From Neurospora intermedia (Eukaryota > Ascomycota > Sordariomycetes > Sordariales > Sordariaceae), in the NCBI GenBank assembly GCA_037102815.1, contig BTPP01000004.1, forward strand, positions 3,162,001 to 3,226,000: 64,000 bases of DNA, read 5' to 3'. Positions within the stretch are counted from its first letter, which is position 1. Each line of letters opens with the position of its first letter. The notes beneath the pieces are model-generated. The model was not told where the DNA came from. It did not search any database and worked only from the letters and a program-made list of their open reading frames with translations. Shown piece after piece: positions 11,432 through 24,994 of the stretch. Both the position numbers and the translations under genes were made by a program.

Positions 11432-14400
11432 GTCACGGCTGTAACAGAGTGTCGTAGCAGTTGGTGGTACATTACTCTGTGGAACAACACAGATGTCGAG
11501 TTGTAGGGTATGTAAAAACGAAGGACTGAAAATTTCCTGATCGGCCGGGTTAGACAGACAGATCGGTGTTAGGGCGCGTATGTCTCGGTATGGTTTAGTC
11601 GATCTCCCTTCGTATGTTGATGACCAGGACGGGGGGGTTAAGCGATGAGAGAGCAGCGAGCGAGCAAGGGAAGCGCAAGTGGGGATGTCTTTCCCGTCTT
11701 TATATCACTGCAGCGGTCCAGTTCCTTGTAGGGAGACCGGGGAGTGATGGGTGATAAATGGCGCCGGCCCAACAAGGCGGGATGGGGGTGAGAAGGAGGA
11801 GGAGCTAACAAATCAATGTTGGCATCTGTCTGGTCCAGTCCAAAGGCAGCGTCCCGTGGGTTCTTTTTAAGAAAGGCCCAAGGGCGGGCGGGATCAGGGA
11901 AATCGTCCGATATGAGTAGGCGGGTAAATATAAGACGAGGAACAGAACAATGGGACACCAATGGGGACGAAGAGCCGGTGCAATGCCGACGGTGGTTGCA
12001 GAAGAAGTGCAGAAAAAAGGCGTAAGGTCTGCGGGTGTTCTGGCCAGAATGGAAGCTGGGGGCGAGCGGAGTGCGGACACTTGGTTCGCCCGGATGGATG
12101 GTTGGCTCGGCTGCGGAGATGAATAATGGTGTTGAGAGCAGGGCAGAGCCATGTACCCTGTCCTGTCTGTTGTTGTCCACCACTTTGAGATATTATAAAG
12201 AGAGAAGAGAAATGGCTCGAAGGAAAAACAAAGAGGGCTGAGAGGGTTGGAAGAGGAAATTAAACAAAAAAGGCAGTCGGACAAGTGCTAACGTTCCCAT
12301 TGGGGGTGGCACTACACTAGTGCTGTGCGTAAAAGCTGCTACTGTAAAGATCTGGGTCAGGGGTAAAGTGGCAGAGAGGCCAGCCCCAATGCTTCTTTGT
12401 TGATGGTGGTGTGGTGTTTTTTTTTTGAGGCGTTGTGGCTGTCCTGTTGTGTCCCTCTGTGCCGTCCTCGAGCTTCGATAACCTTCTCTCTTCACTAGTT
12501 CCTTCCAAGACGTTGGACGAGGCCGACGACCATGGTGGATGCTAAGCCCGGTGATAGCCTCGATGATGTGGTCCTCGAGAACGGACCTCGACGTTGAGAC
12601 AAGCAGAGTGGGATCTCTCTCTCGTATGTACCTTGGAGATGCATGCGGAGTGGAGCAGGGGTGTGGACGACGAGGATGGTCAACAGGGGTCCCGAAAGAG
12701 GCCATCACCAACGGGACGAGAGCTTGGGCCGCTGGGCTTGGTTACACCGAGGCACGCAAGTGGGTAGGCGAGAAGCGTGGTGATCAATTATTGAATGGCG
12801 CATTTTATAACAACGGTACGTATACTACATTATGTTCGGCTGTACGTGTATACATACTGCGTATATAATGCAGGGAACCTGTCTTGCGCATCTTTCTCGC
12901 TGTTGCTGCTGGCTGCGCATTGGCTGGGTGCATGAAGCCGACTTTGTGCATTTTATTGCTTCCATCAGCCTTCCATAGCTCTCATTGGGTGAAGTTGGTG
13001 GACCAATCGAATTTAAAGAGGTCGTAAACGGTTGATGACGATTCTTGATGGTGGTGATTGTGGTGGTTTGGTGGCGTTTGAGTGGCTCTCTTTCAGCCTC
13101 CAGATGAGCGCAAGCGACGGGAGAAACGTACGAAAGAAAAGGTTGGGAACAAAAGTGCCACAGCGAGCTTGTCATACCATTGGATGAAGCGATGAAAGCC
13201 AAAGACGGACGACGACGGCCCTTTCAACGTGCGTGCGTGGAAGTGGTACCTGGTAGGGTTCAGCATCGCATCACTATGCACCTAGATGATAAACCCGATT
13301 TAGATCAGACGCAGGTACAAGCCATCCATCGATGTTGACTTCCAGATCGGTGGTTGAGGGCAAAAGATGGAAGAAAGGGCTCCCACCTCACTGGCGACCG
13401 CAAACCCCAAAGCGTATGAGGCGGCACATAAGCGAGATTTGGCTTTTCATCAGCACCTGCTGCCAAGCAAGAGTGCGTCCGTGCGTATAAACAAATCGAT
13501 TTTGTAAGCGAATCCGTCTCCCATCACTATCGTCGAAGCAATCAATCAATCATCAACACACTTACTTCATTGGCCTCGGACTTTTCCCAATCGCACCGCG
13601 GCGGATGCCCACAGCGAATGAATCCAGTCTTCTATCGCACGGGGAAAGATTCTCACCCAAGCTTCCCAACAGTCCTTCTAGCTTCGTCTGCTGTGTACCT
13701 CACACCTTGCCACGTTCGGGTGTTCTCAAGTTCGAGTCCTACTTGCACGACATTATTGGTGCGACAGGACATCTGTCTGAATTTTTTTTTTTGACAAGCC
13801 ACGGCTTCCTTGTTCTTTCCTTCTTGACAACATTCCGACTTTGACAGTCTGACACCCAAGGCCAAATCCGTAAGAAGAGAAAAAAAAAAAACAATCATTC
13901 ACAAAGTCTAGACCACCCTCAGCCCCCATTGTAGATCCGGCCGGTTCCGGGGATCAGCAAGCACAAAGCGGGAATGATCCTTCTGATCCTCTCAAGTGTA
14001 GTGTGGTGTGGTGGACCGTGGCGCGAGAGATAGAGATTCACAATCTCGCAATCTCGCTGATTGTCTCCCGCCCGTACACTACATAGTAGCTCGTCAAGGT
14101 ACATACCCCGTATCCCGTACCCCCAACATTGTTGGCGGTACCCTGCCCTACGTACCCCCGAAAAGACACCATCATCACCACGCCTTCGGGTGTGCCACTG
14201 GGCCACGTTCGTTCGTTCGGCATTGAGGTAGGTAAATGGGGGCGGGTGTCCTACTTGTCACAACGTCAATAACCGAGACTTGCTCTTGAAGAGGATGTGT
14301 GATGTTTAGAAGATGATCAATCAGTACGGTAAAAACAGATAGTTTAATCACGGCAAGATGTCTCGGTCCTCGGAGAATAGAGAATGCGGTTATGTTTAGT

Positions 14401-14562
14401 TGGTTATTTTTCCAAGGAGAACGAATAATAGGGGCCCTCCAAGCAAACAAAGGAAATTCGGAAGAAGAAGCAATAAACATGTCGATGGCTCCGTATAGTA
14501 ACAGTACTTCGCGCGGTCTCGGTTCGCTCGTCACCACATACATAGGTAGTCTATCGCTCATC

Positions 14563-14589
14563 AAAAAAAAAAAAAAAAAAAAAAAAAAA
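14563..14589. repeat. Poly(A) tract of 27
   Basis: Uninterrupted run of 27 A, the longest homopolymer seen in the window. Confidence 0.9.
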
Positions 14590-14787
14590 GACATTCTTTT
14601 ACTCTAGACTAGACGATCGGACGCCCCCCCCACCCGGCTTAGGTCCGGGAAAGAGAAGACCATACCCTTTCCTCGTCATCGAATGTCTCTATGAGGTTAC
14701 CAAATCCCCATTGACACAGCTTTGTGATCTGGTCATCTTTCATGCTCTTACTACGTTATAAAGTCACGCATGTACTCTATCGATCCC

Positions 14788-14820
14788 GATGAGATGAGAT
14801 GAGATGAGATGAGATGAGAT
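14788..14820. repeat. GATGA pentanucleotide repeat
   Basis: Six perfect GATGA units plus GAT in intergenic DNA. Confidence 0.9.
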
Positions 14821-15594
14821 GGAATCCTCTACTTTTCTCGAGATTTGGAAACCCATGGTTTAGTCATGATCCCTTTTTCCGAACAACCACTCTTCTACAC
14901 ATGTCCCATGACTTGACCACACATCAATCATATAAGCGCCCGCATTCAACCGGAGGTACGAGTCTGGACCTGGAACCCCGTATCGTATACAACAGAACGC
15001 CGCCAGATGTACATACATATGCGTGTCTGAGACTGGCCTGGCCGGGCATTGAACTGAACGGGCTGAAGGGGGGTTAAGAATAGGTGAGAGTGGTTCAGTT
15101 CAGTTCGACATCAGCCAGGTAGATACTTCTTGAAGATATGGATGGGATCCCCTCTTTTTTTCTATTATTGTGTAACTGACCGGTCGGCCACCCGTGAGCT
15201 TGCCACCTGACACTTGCCCGTTCACGCTCCCTGGGCTGGCTTAAGTTTGCTGGGTGGAAGTGAAATGGATGAATTGATGTTGCTGAACAATGGGTAATGA
15301 ATGTTGTTGGTGGTGCTGGCTGACTGTCAATCACATGCTTGAGTGAGTCCTGGATGATTGTTAAATCCATAGTTTCCATTTCATCGTAAAAGAACCCCTA
15401 TTCATTGTTCGAGTATGCATCCCGTTCCAAAACCAACCCAGATACCACCAAGAAGCCGCCCTTCGTTAGAATCACAATACAACAAACAAACCTACAAAAA
15501 CCAAGTTTACCTTCCCAAAAAAAATGCTTCAACCTCACTCAGTGACGCTCTCTTTCCCTTCCTTTCCTACTGTACCTACCCACACGCTCAACAT

Positions 15595-18500
15595 CTACGC
15601 AAGATAGACATAATTCCCACCCTCTCTCTCGATATAATCCTTTTCGATAAGCCTAATTGTGATCAAAAGGTTAGCATTGATCCGTCCCAAATTTGTCAGT
15701 ACCCGAAGGAAACCCAAAAAAAACAAAGACGTACTTCTCTATATTCGCCTTGATATCCGCCGCGTCTACCGCCCCCCTTTGCTTCGTCTGGTTAATCACT
15801 TCGGCCACCAGTTGCGCATGCGCCATCTTCTTCCGGCTCTTCATGATGCGCACAATCGCCGCCTGCGTCTCAAACTGTCTGTCCTGCGCGACCCTTTCGT
15901 GCGTCTCCTTGTTCTCTTCCTTGGTCTCCTTGAGTTGGATTTGGTTGATCTTGACTCGGAACTTGGGATCGGTGAAGGACTTGTTGATAGAAAACGTGTC
16001 GGTCTTGTTGACGTCACGACCCTTGGGGTGTTTGTTGAGGACGCGCGTCTTGCCGCAGGCTAGGGATTGCAGAGTTCGCTGGAGCTCGGGGTCGGGCATC
16101 CCCGTTGCTGAGGCGAGTTGCTCGTACGAGAGGATCCCGTCCGGAGACTTTTCTTCGGCTTCGTTGAAGAGGACGAGCACGATGGCTTGGAAGGCGGAGA
16201 CGAGTAGTTCCTTTGGTCCGCGGTCGAAGCGGGCCTTGACGACGCAGTGCGCGAGGTTGTGCTTCCATGTTAGACGGCGGCCGGTATGCTTGGATTTGTA
16301 GTACGTGTCGAACGTGGTGATGTGGTCCAGCACATTTTGCGGCAACAGGACGCGAACATCCGGGTAGGTAGGCCAAGCGGCGGCTGAAAGGACATTAACG
16401 CTCAGGTCGAGCTCCGAATTGGCTACGGGCGAGTCCTCGCCCCTACCGGCTAGCCAGGTCTTGTAGGAGGCGATTTCGTCCTTGGCCAGTTCCTGGTCCT
16501 TGAACATGATCTCCAGGTTGTGGGTGAAACTTGAACCGCACTCGTTCTTTAGCTTGGCCAGCATGTTCCTCTCCGCGTCACGGCTAGCACTGCGACCCAT
16601 GAGAAGTCTGCGCGCGAGGTCCTTCTTGTAGAACGCCTCGAAGATGTCCTTGCCCTGGATGAACCGGAAAAGCTCTAGGCTGTGATCCAACTGTCTATCC
16701 AGCTCAGCATCTTCATCTGCCGTGCTAGCAATGCCGCTCCTTTCGGCATCCTGCCTGTCCTTGACATCAGACAAGAGTGCCTTGGGTAACGTCTTAAGAC
16801 CACCGCGTAGCAACATGTCAATGTGCTTGGCGATCATCTCGCCCACCTTCGAGGTGCCCGTATTCCACGACGATGACACCGACTTGTCGTTGATGAAGAA
16901 CCCGAAAGCGTCGCGTAAACCGTATGTGAAATCTTCGTCTCTGCCGAACGCATCGCGAATCATTACGTCTAGCGCGCGACGCAGCTGCAAGATGCGAATA
17001 ATCATTTCGTCGCCCCTAGCCGTATCGCTGACAATGGCGGCACCCGCCTTTCTGATGTACTGCTCCCACGGCCCCTTCAGCCTCTTCTGAATACCTGACA
17101 ACTTGAGCAGCTCGTACAGGGCCTTGATGGAATCGAGATCGTTTGCGTCCAGCAACTTTGCGACACTGCCGCTGTCCAGCAGCTTCTCCGCATAGTTGAA
17201 GATGAGAATGTCGTGCGCGTCGTCCTTGAGCTGGCGCTTGGTGGTGCTGTCAAAGTTGTACACATCGCACCGCTCGCTTTCCTTGTTGAGCAGCCGCTCG
17301 CAAGCAACAATGTAGTCCTTGAGCCCGCACGACTCGCTGCGCTCTTCCGCAAACCTCCTCACGTACTCTCTCGACTCATTGATGAACTTGGGCTCTAGCT
17401 CCTTGCCGTACACACCCCAGAGCCTCAACATGGCCACCGACTCCCTCAACAGCTGCGAATCGAATCTGCTGTCATCGAGCCGATCAAACATGACCAATAC
17501 GCACACAGCATTAACCACCCGTGCGCCGATGGTCAACATATTGGCGCCGTTCCTGCTCCTCGAGCTATACATGGCGCTGCGGAACGCACTGATACCCATA
17601 TCATTGACACTCGTTGGCCCCTCCCTTTTGCCACTAGCACTCTTGCCCTTTCCTTCCCCAGTAGTCCCGCTACCACCGGGAAGTAAATAGCTCCTATCCA
17701 GATAGCTGAAGATCCATCTGATCACCAAAAGCTGCGCAATCCACCTTTTCCAAGCGGCCAGCACCGCCCTGAGCAGGATCACATCTTCTTCCCCTCCCAT
17801 GTCGGAAGCTATGGACGGAGCAGCCGCCAATAACGACTTGAGCACCTCGTCACTGTTCAACCACCCTTTGCACCGATCCTTCAACCACTCGTACAATTCT
17901 CCACTCTCCTTCTTGCCCCGTCGGCAGATATCTTCCACCCCGCGGTATAGTTTCTCCATGGGTTGGCCGCCCGTAGTGGTGTTATTACCCGCCGCTCCGC
18001 TTCGGCTCTGACCACCTGGGCCGCCGGGACTAGGACTGTAGCCCCCAAGAGCAGGAGTGGCACCGGCACCGGCACCAGCACCGTGCCCGCTAAAGATGGC
18101 TTTAAGCGCCGTATCCAGATCGCCGCGAATGCGTGCATAGTGCGCTTCTTCGGTCTGAGTCTGGGTGGCGACAGGGCGGAGGTTCTTGACGACGAGGCGG
18201 CGGGCGCCAATGTGTGTTTGGAGGTAGTTGGTGCCCCCTGGTGTTTTGCCCGTGGTCATGCCGCCCCCGGCCTTGGGGTTAAGCGGCGCTGTTGACGTAC
18301 GGCCCGTGTTGTGCGAGGAAGATAGTGGTGGCCCTCGTATGTGCGAATGAGAAGAAGTGGCAACAGGCGAACTCCCTGCGGAGTTGTTGCTTCCTTGGGT
18401 GAGGTCGATTACCTCGGGCGGTCCGGAGGCGGGGCGTTTGCCCTTGAGTTTGGCGGACATGGCGGGAGGTGTTGTGGCTGTTGTCGGGTGGACGGCGGAA

Positions 18501-18754
18501 GAGGCAGCGAATAATTCGGAGCGGGAGCGCTTGTTAGGAGCAGCAGCAGTGTTGGTGCTGGATGATGCGGCGGCGTGGAGGTGCGACTGCTGGGCGCCTT
18601 TATCCTTCAGGTTCAAGTCGTCGAAGCGGCGCTTGGTCGGGGTGGCTTGCGGCGGTGATGATGGCGTATGCTGATGAAGATGGCTCGTGGTGATGTTGTT
18701 ATTGTTGTTGTCACGAGACAACTCGGACGGATTGGCAGTGCTGTTCGAAGGCAT
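15595..18754 (-). CDS. cul4: Cullin 4, scaffold of a CUL4-DDB1 ubiquitin ligase
   Basis: Two exons on the minus strand, 18754-15735 and 15652-15595, give 1025 residues. The 82-nt intron (15653-15734) has a GTACGT donor, a TGCTAAC branch sequence and an ATTAG acceptor. The last exon adds only 18 residues and a stop, ending in YVYLA, which restores the invariant cullin C-terminus; without splicing the protein would run into an unrelated tail. The start is the first in-frame ATG. About 200 N-terminal residues are low-complexity (Ser, Thr, Asn, Gln, Pro) and precede the cullin repeats. The cullin homology region and winged-helix Nedd8 domain follow. The predicted neddylation lysine is K972, in IVRIMKSRKKMAH. 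The segment TLQSLACGKTRVLNKHPKG is closer to CUL4 than to CUL1 or CUL3. In Neurospora, CUL4 with DDB1/DIM-8 and DIM-9 is known to direct H3K9 methylation by DIM-5. Confidence 0.96.
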
Positions 18755-19508
18755 CGATGGACAAGTCGTTTTCAACAAACGTCTCCTCTCGCCTGCGCGG
18801 CAGGCTTATATACTTGTTGTGCTGTCAATATTTACAGGCTGCGTAAACTGCGAAGCGATTATGGACTGTGAAGTTGTCAACAAGTATCTTTGAATTGCGT
18901 GAGAGGAAGTGGAAGTTCAAGTCAAGACGATGGCCGGGGCATGACGGAGTTAACAATTCCAGGTGGGGGAGGAGGAGCTCCGGCACCGTGTCAGCGGCAA
19001 CGGCGATAACCGTACTGCACTTAAGTTAGGTACCTATAGAAGTGGGACGCGGCTACCTGTCTGTTAACGGCGCGTGATTTCGCGTTAAGCATCGTCGCTA
19101 TGTCAGGGGCTCAAGGCTAACAGCAATCTAACTTTAACACCAGTTCGATCTTCCACCAGTTCCGTCTCCTTCCCCTCTGAGAACTCGAAAGCATCAACTT
19201 CAAATCCAATTCAAACTCAAGGCCGAAATGCTTGTCAAACCAACACCCGCAAAACAGTTTCTTGCTGCCTGATGATGTAGACCTAAAAAAAGACACTAAC
19301 TGAAGACCAGTACACAAAAACTCCCGTCCCTTCCTTCCTTTCTTCGATGCTATGACACCCTATATCTTTTCTCTTCTACTTCTTCTTCTGCCTCTTGTTC
19401 GACATCTTCATTCTCTCACATCACTCTTCTCTCAGCACACTTCTCTCCATCTCATCTACCAGCCTCTCATGCAAACCCACAGCTCTTTGCTCATTGATTG
19501 ATGACCCT
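18755..19508. other. Spacer between nup192 3' end and cul4 5' end
   Basis: Both neighbours are on the minus strand, so this holds the nup192 3' UTR and the cul4 promoter and leader. No gene or clear regulatory element was recognised. Confidence 0.6.
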
Positions 19509-22500
19509 CTAGTGAAACAACAGATCACCCTTCGGCTTCTCAGCAGCCGTTTGCTCTTCCTCGAACTGTTCGTTCATCATCCGTTAGCACTTATCTCTTT
19601 TCCTTACCTCCCCATGCAGTAGGATTAGGCCAGGATTAGGGAAAAAGACTCACCTCCAAAAACCCGGTAGCGTTAATCAAAAGCATAAACGCCTCCGCCA
19701 GCTCATCCACGCGTTCTTCCAACTCCAACTGTGCCTGGCTATGTCTATCCGCAACACTGTACGCACTTCCATTGACCGCCCTCATCGAGACGCCAAGGTT
19801 CCCCGACCCAGCACCACCAATCCCCACACTCATCTTCAACACCTGAACCACTAACCCCCTAGCCCCCTGCAAGAACTTGCGTCCCTGCAGCGCATTGTGA
19901 CTCCCGCGCTTCTTGCCGGCCATGACCGCCGCTGAGACGATTCTGGCTAGATACACGAGGAGCGTATAATGCCTTTCCAAAGCGCGGACATACGTCGTCG
20001 AGCCCGTGGAGGAATTTTGTTGTTGCTGACGAACGAAAAGTTCTGGGTCGGTGGAGAAAGCACCCGACACTTCTAGGGCGCGGAAGAGGTTCGACTGGAG
20101 AACGAATTTGGACCCGAGCTTGGAGCGACAGAGGGCAAGGAGGAGAGAGAGTTTGGAAAGGATATATTGGCTGTCTGTGGCGGGTGATTGAGTGGCGAGT
20201 GTGAGTTGTTGGGATGATGGTAACTGTTGTTGTTGTTGCTGTTCGACGGAGGAAGTGGGGGAAGTGGTCACAGCAGACCAATCTTTTAGAATAGTCTTGA
20301 GAGAATCGACGAGAACGCCGATAAAGTTGAGACGGTTTAGGGTGGTAACTACAAAAGAGCCGTCGAGATCGTTGGTGTGCTGGAGACCCGAAGCCGTTGT
20401 GGTGTGATCGAGGTGGACGAGGGCTCCCAAGAGGATCATGGCGGCGGTTTGGCACGTCGAGTCGGAGCCGTAGGCGTCATCGCAGATGACGTTAAGGAGA
20501 CGGTCGCCATAGGCTTGGATGGCCCTGATGGCGCGGGAGCGGGCCGTGGCCAGGGCGTTGCTGGTGGTGGTGCCGGTGTGGTCGGTGGTCTTGTCGACTA
20601 CCGACGTGAGGTACCGGTAGCAGATGGAGTAGTAAAGAGCGCGCAAATCGGCACTGCCGACCCAGCTGGCGATGGAGGTGAGGCAGACCTGGAAAAGCTG
20701 GAAGAGCTTGTCACTGATGAGGTTGCCAACGTCCTTGTCGGTGGCGCCATCGGTATTGTCCGAGAGGTCGAGCTTGAAGAGTAGCACCTTGGCAACGCGA
20801 GCAAGCTCAAAAGCCTCGGCGGGGCTGAGTGTGCTGAAGGCCTCCAGGCTGGGCAAAATGGCCTGCAGCGCTTGCAGGAGGAAGGCTATCTTGGGCGTGC
20901 CCTTGAAGTCATTGGCCTCGAACATGACCAGCAGGATGTTGGTCCACGCTCGGAGCACCTTGAGGCGGTGGGCGCTGAACTGCTTCTGGCGGTTCCGGTA
21001 GATGACATATTCGAGCAAGAGACTCTGCTCGCGGTCCCAGGCTGCCAGCTCATCTTGTGTAATTAGGGCCTGGCTATCCTTCTTTTCCGGGTTGTCCCGG
21101 TTGAGCCTCTCAGCGCGCTTGAGCAAGGCCAACTCGTGGACTTTGTGAACATTGAATTGCGAGCCGGTCATTGGGTCCTCCTCGATACATGGGGTGAGGT
21201 CGATGTCCCTGTAGATATCGAATTCCGGGGCGGGAATGTCCACAAAGTCGACGTTGAGGAAGTCGAAAAAGTCAAAGATATTGGCAATGTTGATGGGCTC
21301 CTCGTCGTCGGCCCGGATCTGTCCATTTAGCAGGGCATCAAATATTTGGCGCTTGACGGTGGGTATCCGCTTTTGGGAAACACTGCAAAGCTCCTTGGCA
21401 ATGTATTCAAAGGCCATGGCACGCGTTGCAAGGAACTCGATATAAGAATGCGATGCGTCCGTGACCAGGAACTCGGGAGAAGCCGCTTCTACGCCGTCCC
21501 ACCTGAGGTGTGGTTGGACTTGTGGCTCTTGGAGCAGGGTGTGGAAGAGGAAGTTAGTAGCTCGCAACTCTTCCATGACCAACTTTGAAGAAAGGGGTGA
21601 ACTCCAGAGAATCTGGAAGATGCGCAAAATCTTCCGCTTAAGAGTTATTAGGTAGCCTCGCATACCCAACTCCTCTTGGTATACTGACAAGCCAATGAAC
21701 GCGTTCAACAGGCTATGGAAGAGTGATCGCTGAATGTCAAAGGCACCATTGGGTTCAATGGCAAGCCCGTTGATCTCGCAGCGGAAGCCAAGGAGTAGAT
21801 GAGCAATGGTGGGTTTGTCCGGGTTGGCTTTGAGACATTTGTATAGGAAATCGAGGATGAACACCTTGGTTTGGTAATCCGGCGATTCGGCCTCCAGAAC
21901 AGGATCGAGCGTCTGGGCGATGGTGTTGGCCAAAGACGCGGCAATCGACACACCTGCCCCACCCCTCTCGAGCTGGACAATGGCCTTGTTGCGATGCGCA
22001 TGACGACCATCGGGTTCCCAGGCCGAGATGATCTCGGGGGATGTCGAAATCTTCTCCAAGAGCTTAAGGGAAGCCCAGGTGAGGTCGGGGTTTCCAAGGT
22101 TAGTGAACCGGCCAAGATCCTCCACGAGAGACAGGTGGTTCATGATGCCATCTTCAAAAGCGGAATAAGCACCGCTTGCGACAGAGCGGCTTCGCTGTCC
22201 AGACTGCTTCTTGATAAGGGGGCGGACGAGATCGAGATAAGTGTCTTGTAGCTCAAGGACCTTGATCATGACCTGAACGGCTCGCAAGACACCCAAAACA
22301 ACGGGAGAATCGTGGGACGACTGTCCAAGCACATCCGTATCCCTGTTGATAATGTCAACAAGAATGTTCACAACCTTTTCATTGAACAACCACTCCATAA
22401 CCCGGGCAAATGGATGCAGGCGCACGTAGGCTTCCAGGCTTGAAGTAGACACGGCGACATCAACATTGACGTTGCTCTCGTTACCCAAGACAATGAGGTC

Positions 22501-24951
22501 CTCGTTGAACGATGCCAGAGAAGCAAGCGCAAACTCCAGGCAGCTGAGCTGAAGGATCCTCAACTGCATAGGATCAGTGATATCCATAGCCTTCTTGGTC
22601 AACACGAGACCAAAGACATAGTCAACATAGACATCAACGCCAGACAGTCGGTTACTGGTGCCCAGCGTTTCCTTGAAAGGCAGCTTGTCGCAAAGCTCTC
22701 CATCATCAATCGAGGGCTGGATGAGCGAAATAAGTAACTGGATAAAGGCAACGGGCTGCTCAAATCCATCACTGATGTCGTCCAAAATAGCCTCCATCAC
22801 CGCCTGAGGACTGGGCTGCAACATTGCCACGGTTCGTTGTGTGTCCGCCTTGGGACCCCAACCTCCTACTAGCCAAAGGTCGATGAAGTCCCACATGATT
22901 TCCGACTCCTGATGGGTCTTGCGATGCATTAGGGCGCGGAAGGCATTGAAAACACAAGCCCGGAGACGGCCGGGTATCTGGGCACTGGCAAGCTTGATCA
23001 GAGTCTCGGGTAGCTCCACGCTTGTGTCGAGAAGTAGAAGATTTCTGGCGACTGGGCTCTCATAGCCGAGTTTGGCAATGAGGCGCAGGTAGCACTCCAG
23101 CATCATGGCGGATTCAGGTTCAGTCTCGGCCTGGTCGCTGCTGGGCTTTGCATGGTGACGGACAAGCTGAGACGGGGCGGGAAGTGGCTTGGTCTGGAGT
23201 TTCTCCATGAAGAACTTGAGTTCCTTGAAGATTTGGTTCCAAGTCAAGGAGGCTGAGCGTTTCAACTTGCCCCCCGAGTGAGTGGTTTCGTCGAGCAAGA
23301 AGTTGTGGGCGGCTGTCGCGCATTCTTCATTAGCAGCAAGAGCTTGGAGCATCTCGCAGAACGCGCTGACCAGAGGGGTGGAAGCTCTCCTGGACGCCCA
23401 GTTTAAGAAGCCGGCGAGGTTGCTTTCGGTATCTTCCCAGAAAGTCATGGCTGCGTCCGGTCGGCCATCGTAGGCGTAGGCAATGATCATGAGGAAGCGT
23501 TCCAGATCAAGGTCCTGCTCGTGTGTTTGGCTCAACTGGCGCTGCTCGTCCTCCTCCGTCCTCAACTTACGCAAAACGTCTGGGATATTGGAGATGGCAG
23601 CATCGATGAGTACCTCGAGGTGGGTCATTAAACAGGAGTGGAAGTGAGGCGCGAAGGGCAGGGCTTCAGATGCCAGAGGCGTAGTCTTACGCTGCAACCA
23701 TTGACGCATTCCCCAGCGTGTAGGGTCCTGCCAGTCCTGATTATGCGCATGGCAGTCGGCGGCAACGGCGAGAAGGAAGTCGAAGGCGCCGTCCTTCAGG
23801 GCATCCATGAACTGTTTTGTCCTCTCCTCGTCCTCCTTGTCCAGGTTGATGCCCCGCGCTTCGTAGCCGGCGTAATCGTCGTGATACCAGCCGCTATACT
23901 CGGCGATCCACCATGCGCGCACCGCAGCGCCGAGACTCGGTATCGCCCAGACATCCTCGGCTGTCCTTCCACAGATGAACTCGTTCAGTTGTCGCGCCGG
24001 CTCAACGTCTCCACCACCCACATTGGAACCAAAGGTTGCGATATAGGCACCGAGTACCGGGATGAGGTGTACTGGGGTGCGGTGTGTCAGTCTTTGCTTG
24101 CAAGGTCCAGAGAGAATGGAGATCGAGGAAGGCTTACCTAACAGGTGATCGTATTTATCTACTTTCCTCAGGAGCTGGATGAACTCCTTGAAATCCTTGG
24201 ACTCGGCTTGCTTCTTCTCGACTGCAGCACACAGTATAAGGGACAGGGTTTCGTGTTGCTCTATTAGCTTGAGGCGCATGATCTCGGACGGTTCTTGTTG
24301 GTCCATCCGCTTGGAGACGTTGGGCTGAAATAGGACATTTTGAGCTGCCACCTTCTCCCCGATACTTTGCAGAGTCGACCTGATGGCTTGGAGTCCGGCC
24401 ACACATTTGGGCACGAATTTCTGGGCGCCGGCCTGGGGCTTGCTGCCCTGGGCGGGAATGCCAAAGATCCTCTCGTCGACAACCTGGCCAAAGCCTTCCT
24501 GCACCGAGGGGTCGATGTCCTCGTCGTTTGCTATCTGGATGCAAAGGCGCATACAGTCGAGCAGGTAACTCCGCTCGTTTTGGAAGCGGAGGAGGCCGCA
24601 CACCCACAAGGGACGGTCGAAGCTGGCCTGGTCGCCCTCGGCATCGGCATCGAGAAGGACACGGGCAGCCTCGATTTCGTCGAGATCGAGCTCATCGGCA
24701 AGCTTAAGGGCGTCGTTGATGAAGCTCTGGGTGACGGAATATTCCTCGTCCTGGACCTTGATCCTGCCACTCTGTAGGGCCGTCCTGCTGGTCGGGTTCC
24801 GGGGCGGCTTGTCTAGGAACTTGCTGAAGGAATCCGCGTGCTGCTCGAGCAGCTGCTCGACGGTCTGGAGTTCTTCATAACGCTGTTGGCTGACAGCCTG
24901 GAGCTCGGTGTGGAGGGCGTAGAGAGATTCGAATTTGCGTAGTTCGGCCAT
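19509..24951 (-). CDS. nup192: Nup192, large inner-ring nucleoporin
   Basis: Three exons on the minus strand, 24951-24138, 24071-19654 and 19565-19509, give 1762 residues, close to the length of characterised fungal Nup192 proteins. Intron 1 is 66 nt and has no stop in frame; removing it joins KYDHLL to VHLIPVLGAY, as expected for the family. Intron 2 is 88 nt (GTGAGT donor, GCTAAC branch sequence, AACAG acceptor) and leads to a terminal exon of 18 residues rich in Glu and Lys. The protein is almost wholly alpha-helical in character with no catalytic motif, as expected for the solenoid scaffold that binds Nic96 and helps form the inner ring of the nuclear pore. A short Gln run lies near residue 1565. 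It is divergently arranged with tel1. Confidence 0.94.
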
Positions 24952-24962
24952 GGTTGTCGTTG

Positions 24963-24994
24963 GGTAGGTAGGTAGGTAGGTAGGTAGGTAGGTA
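24963..24994. repeat. GGTA tetranucleotide repeat (8 units)
   Basis: Eight perfect GGTA units (TACC on the coding strand of nup192) end 12 bases upstream of the nup192 ATG at 24951, so they fall in its probable 5' leader. Confidence 0.9.

Larger units (their letters stand above)
11432..15594. other. Gene-poor tract of 4.2 kb
   Basis: It lies between the 5' end of the DUF7729-like gene and the 3' end of cul4, both on the minus strand. It has many stop codons in all frames, several simple repeats and no open frame with a recognisable domain. The right part should contain the cul4 3' UTR and the left part the promoter of the DUF7729-like gene. An unannotated non-coding transcript cannot be excluded. 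Confidence 0.55.

Noticed and set aside
18755-18778. Longer cullin 4 N-terminus
   Set aside because: The open frame extends upstream only through a TTG; the first in-frame ATG is at 18754.
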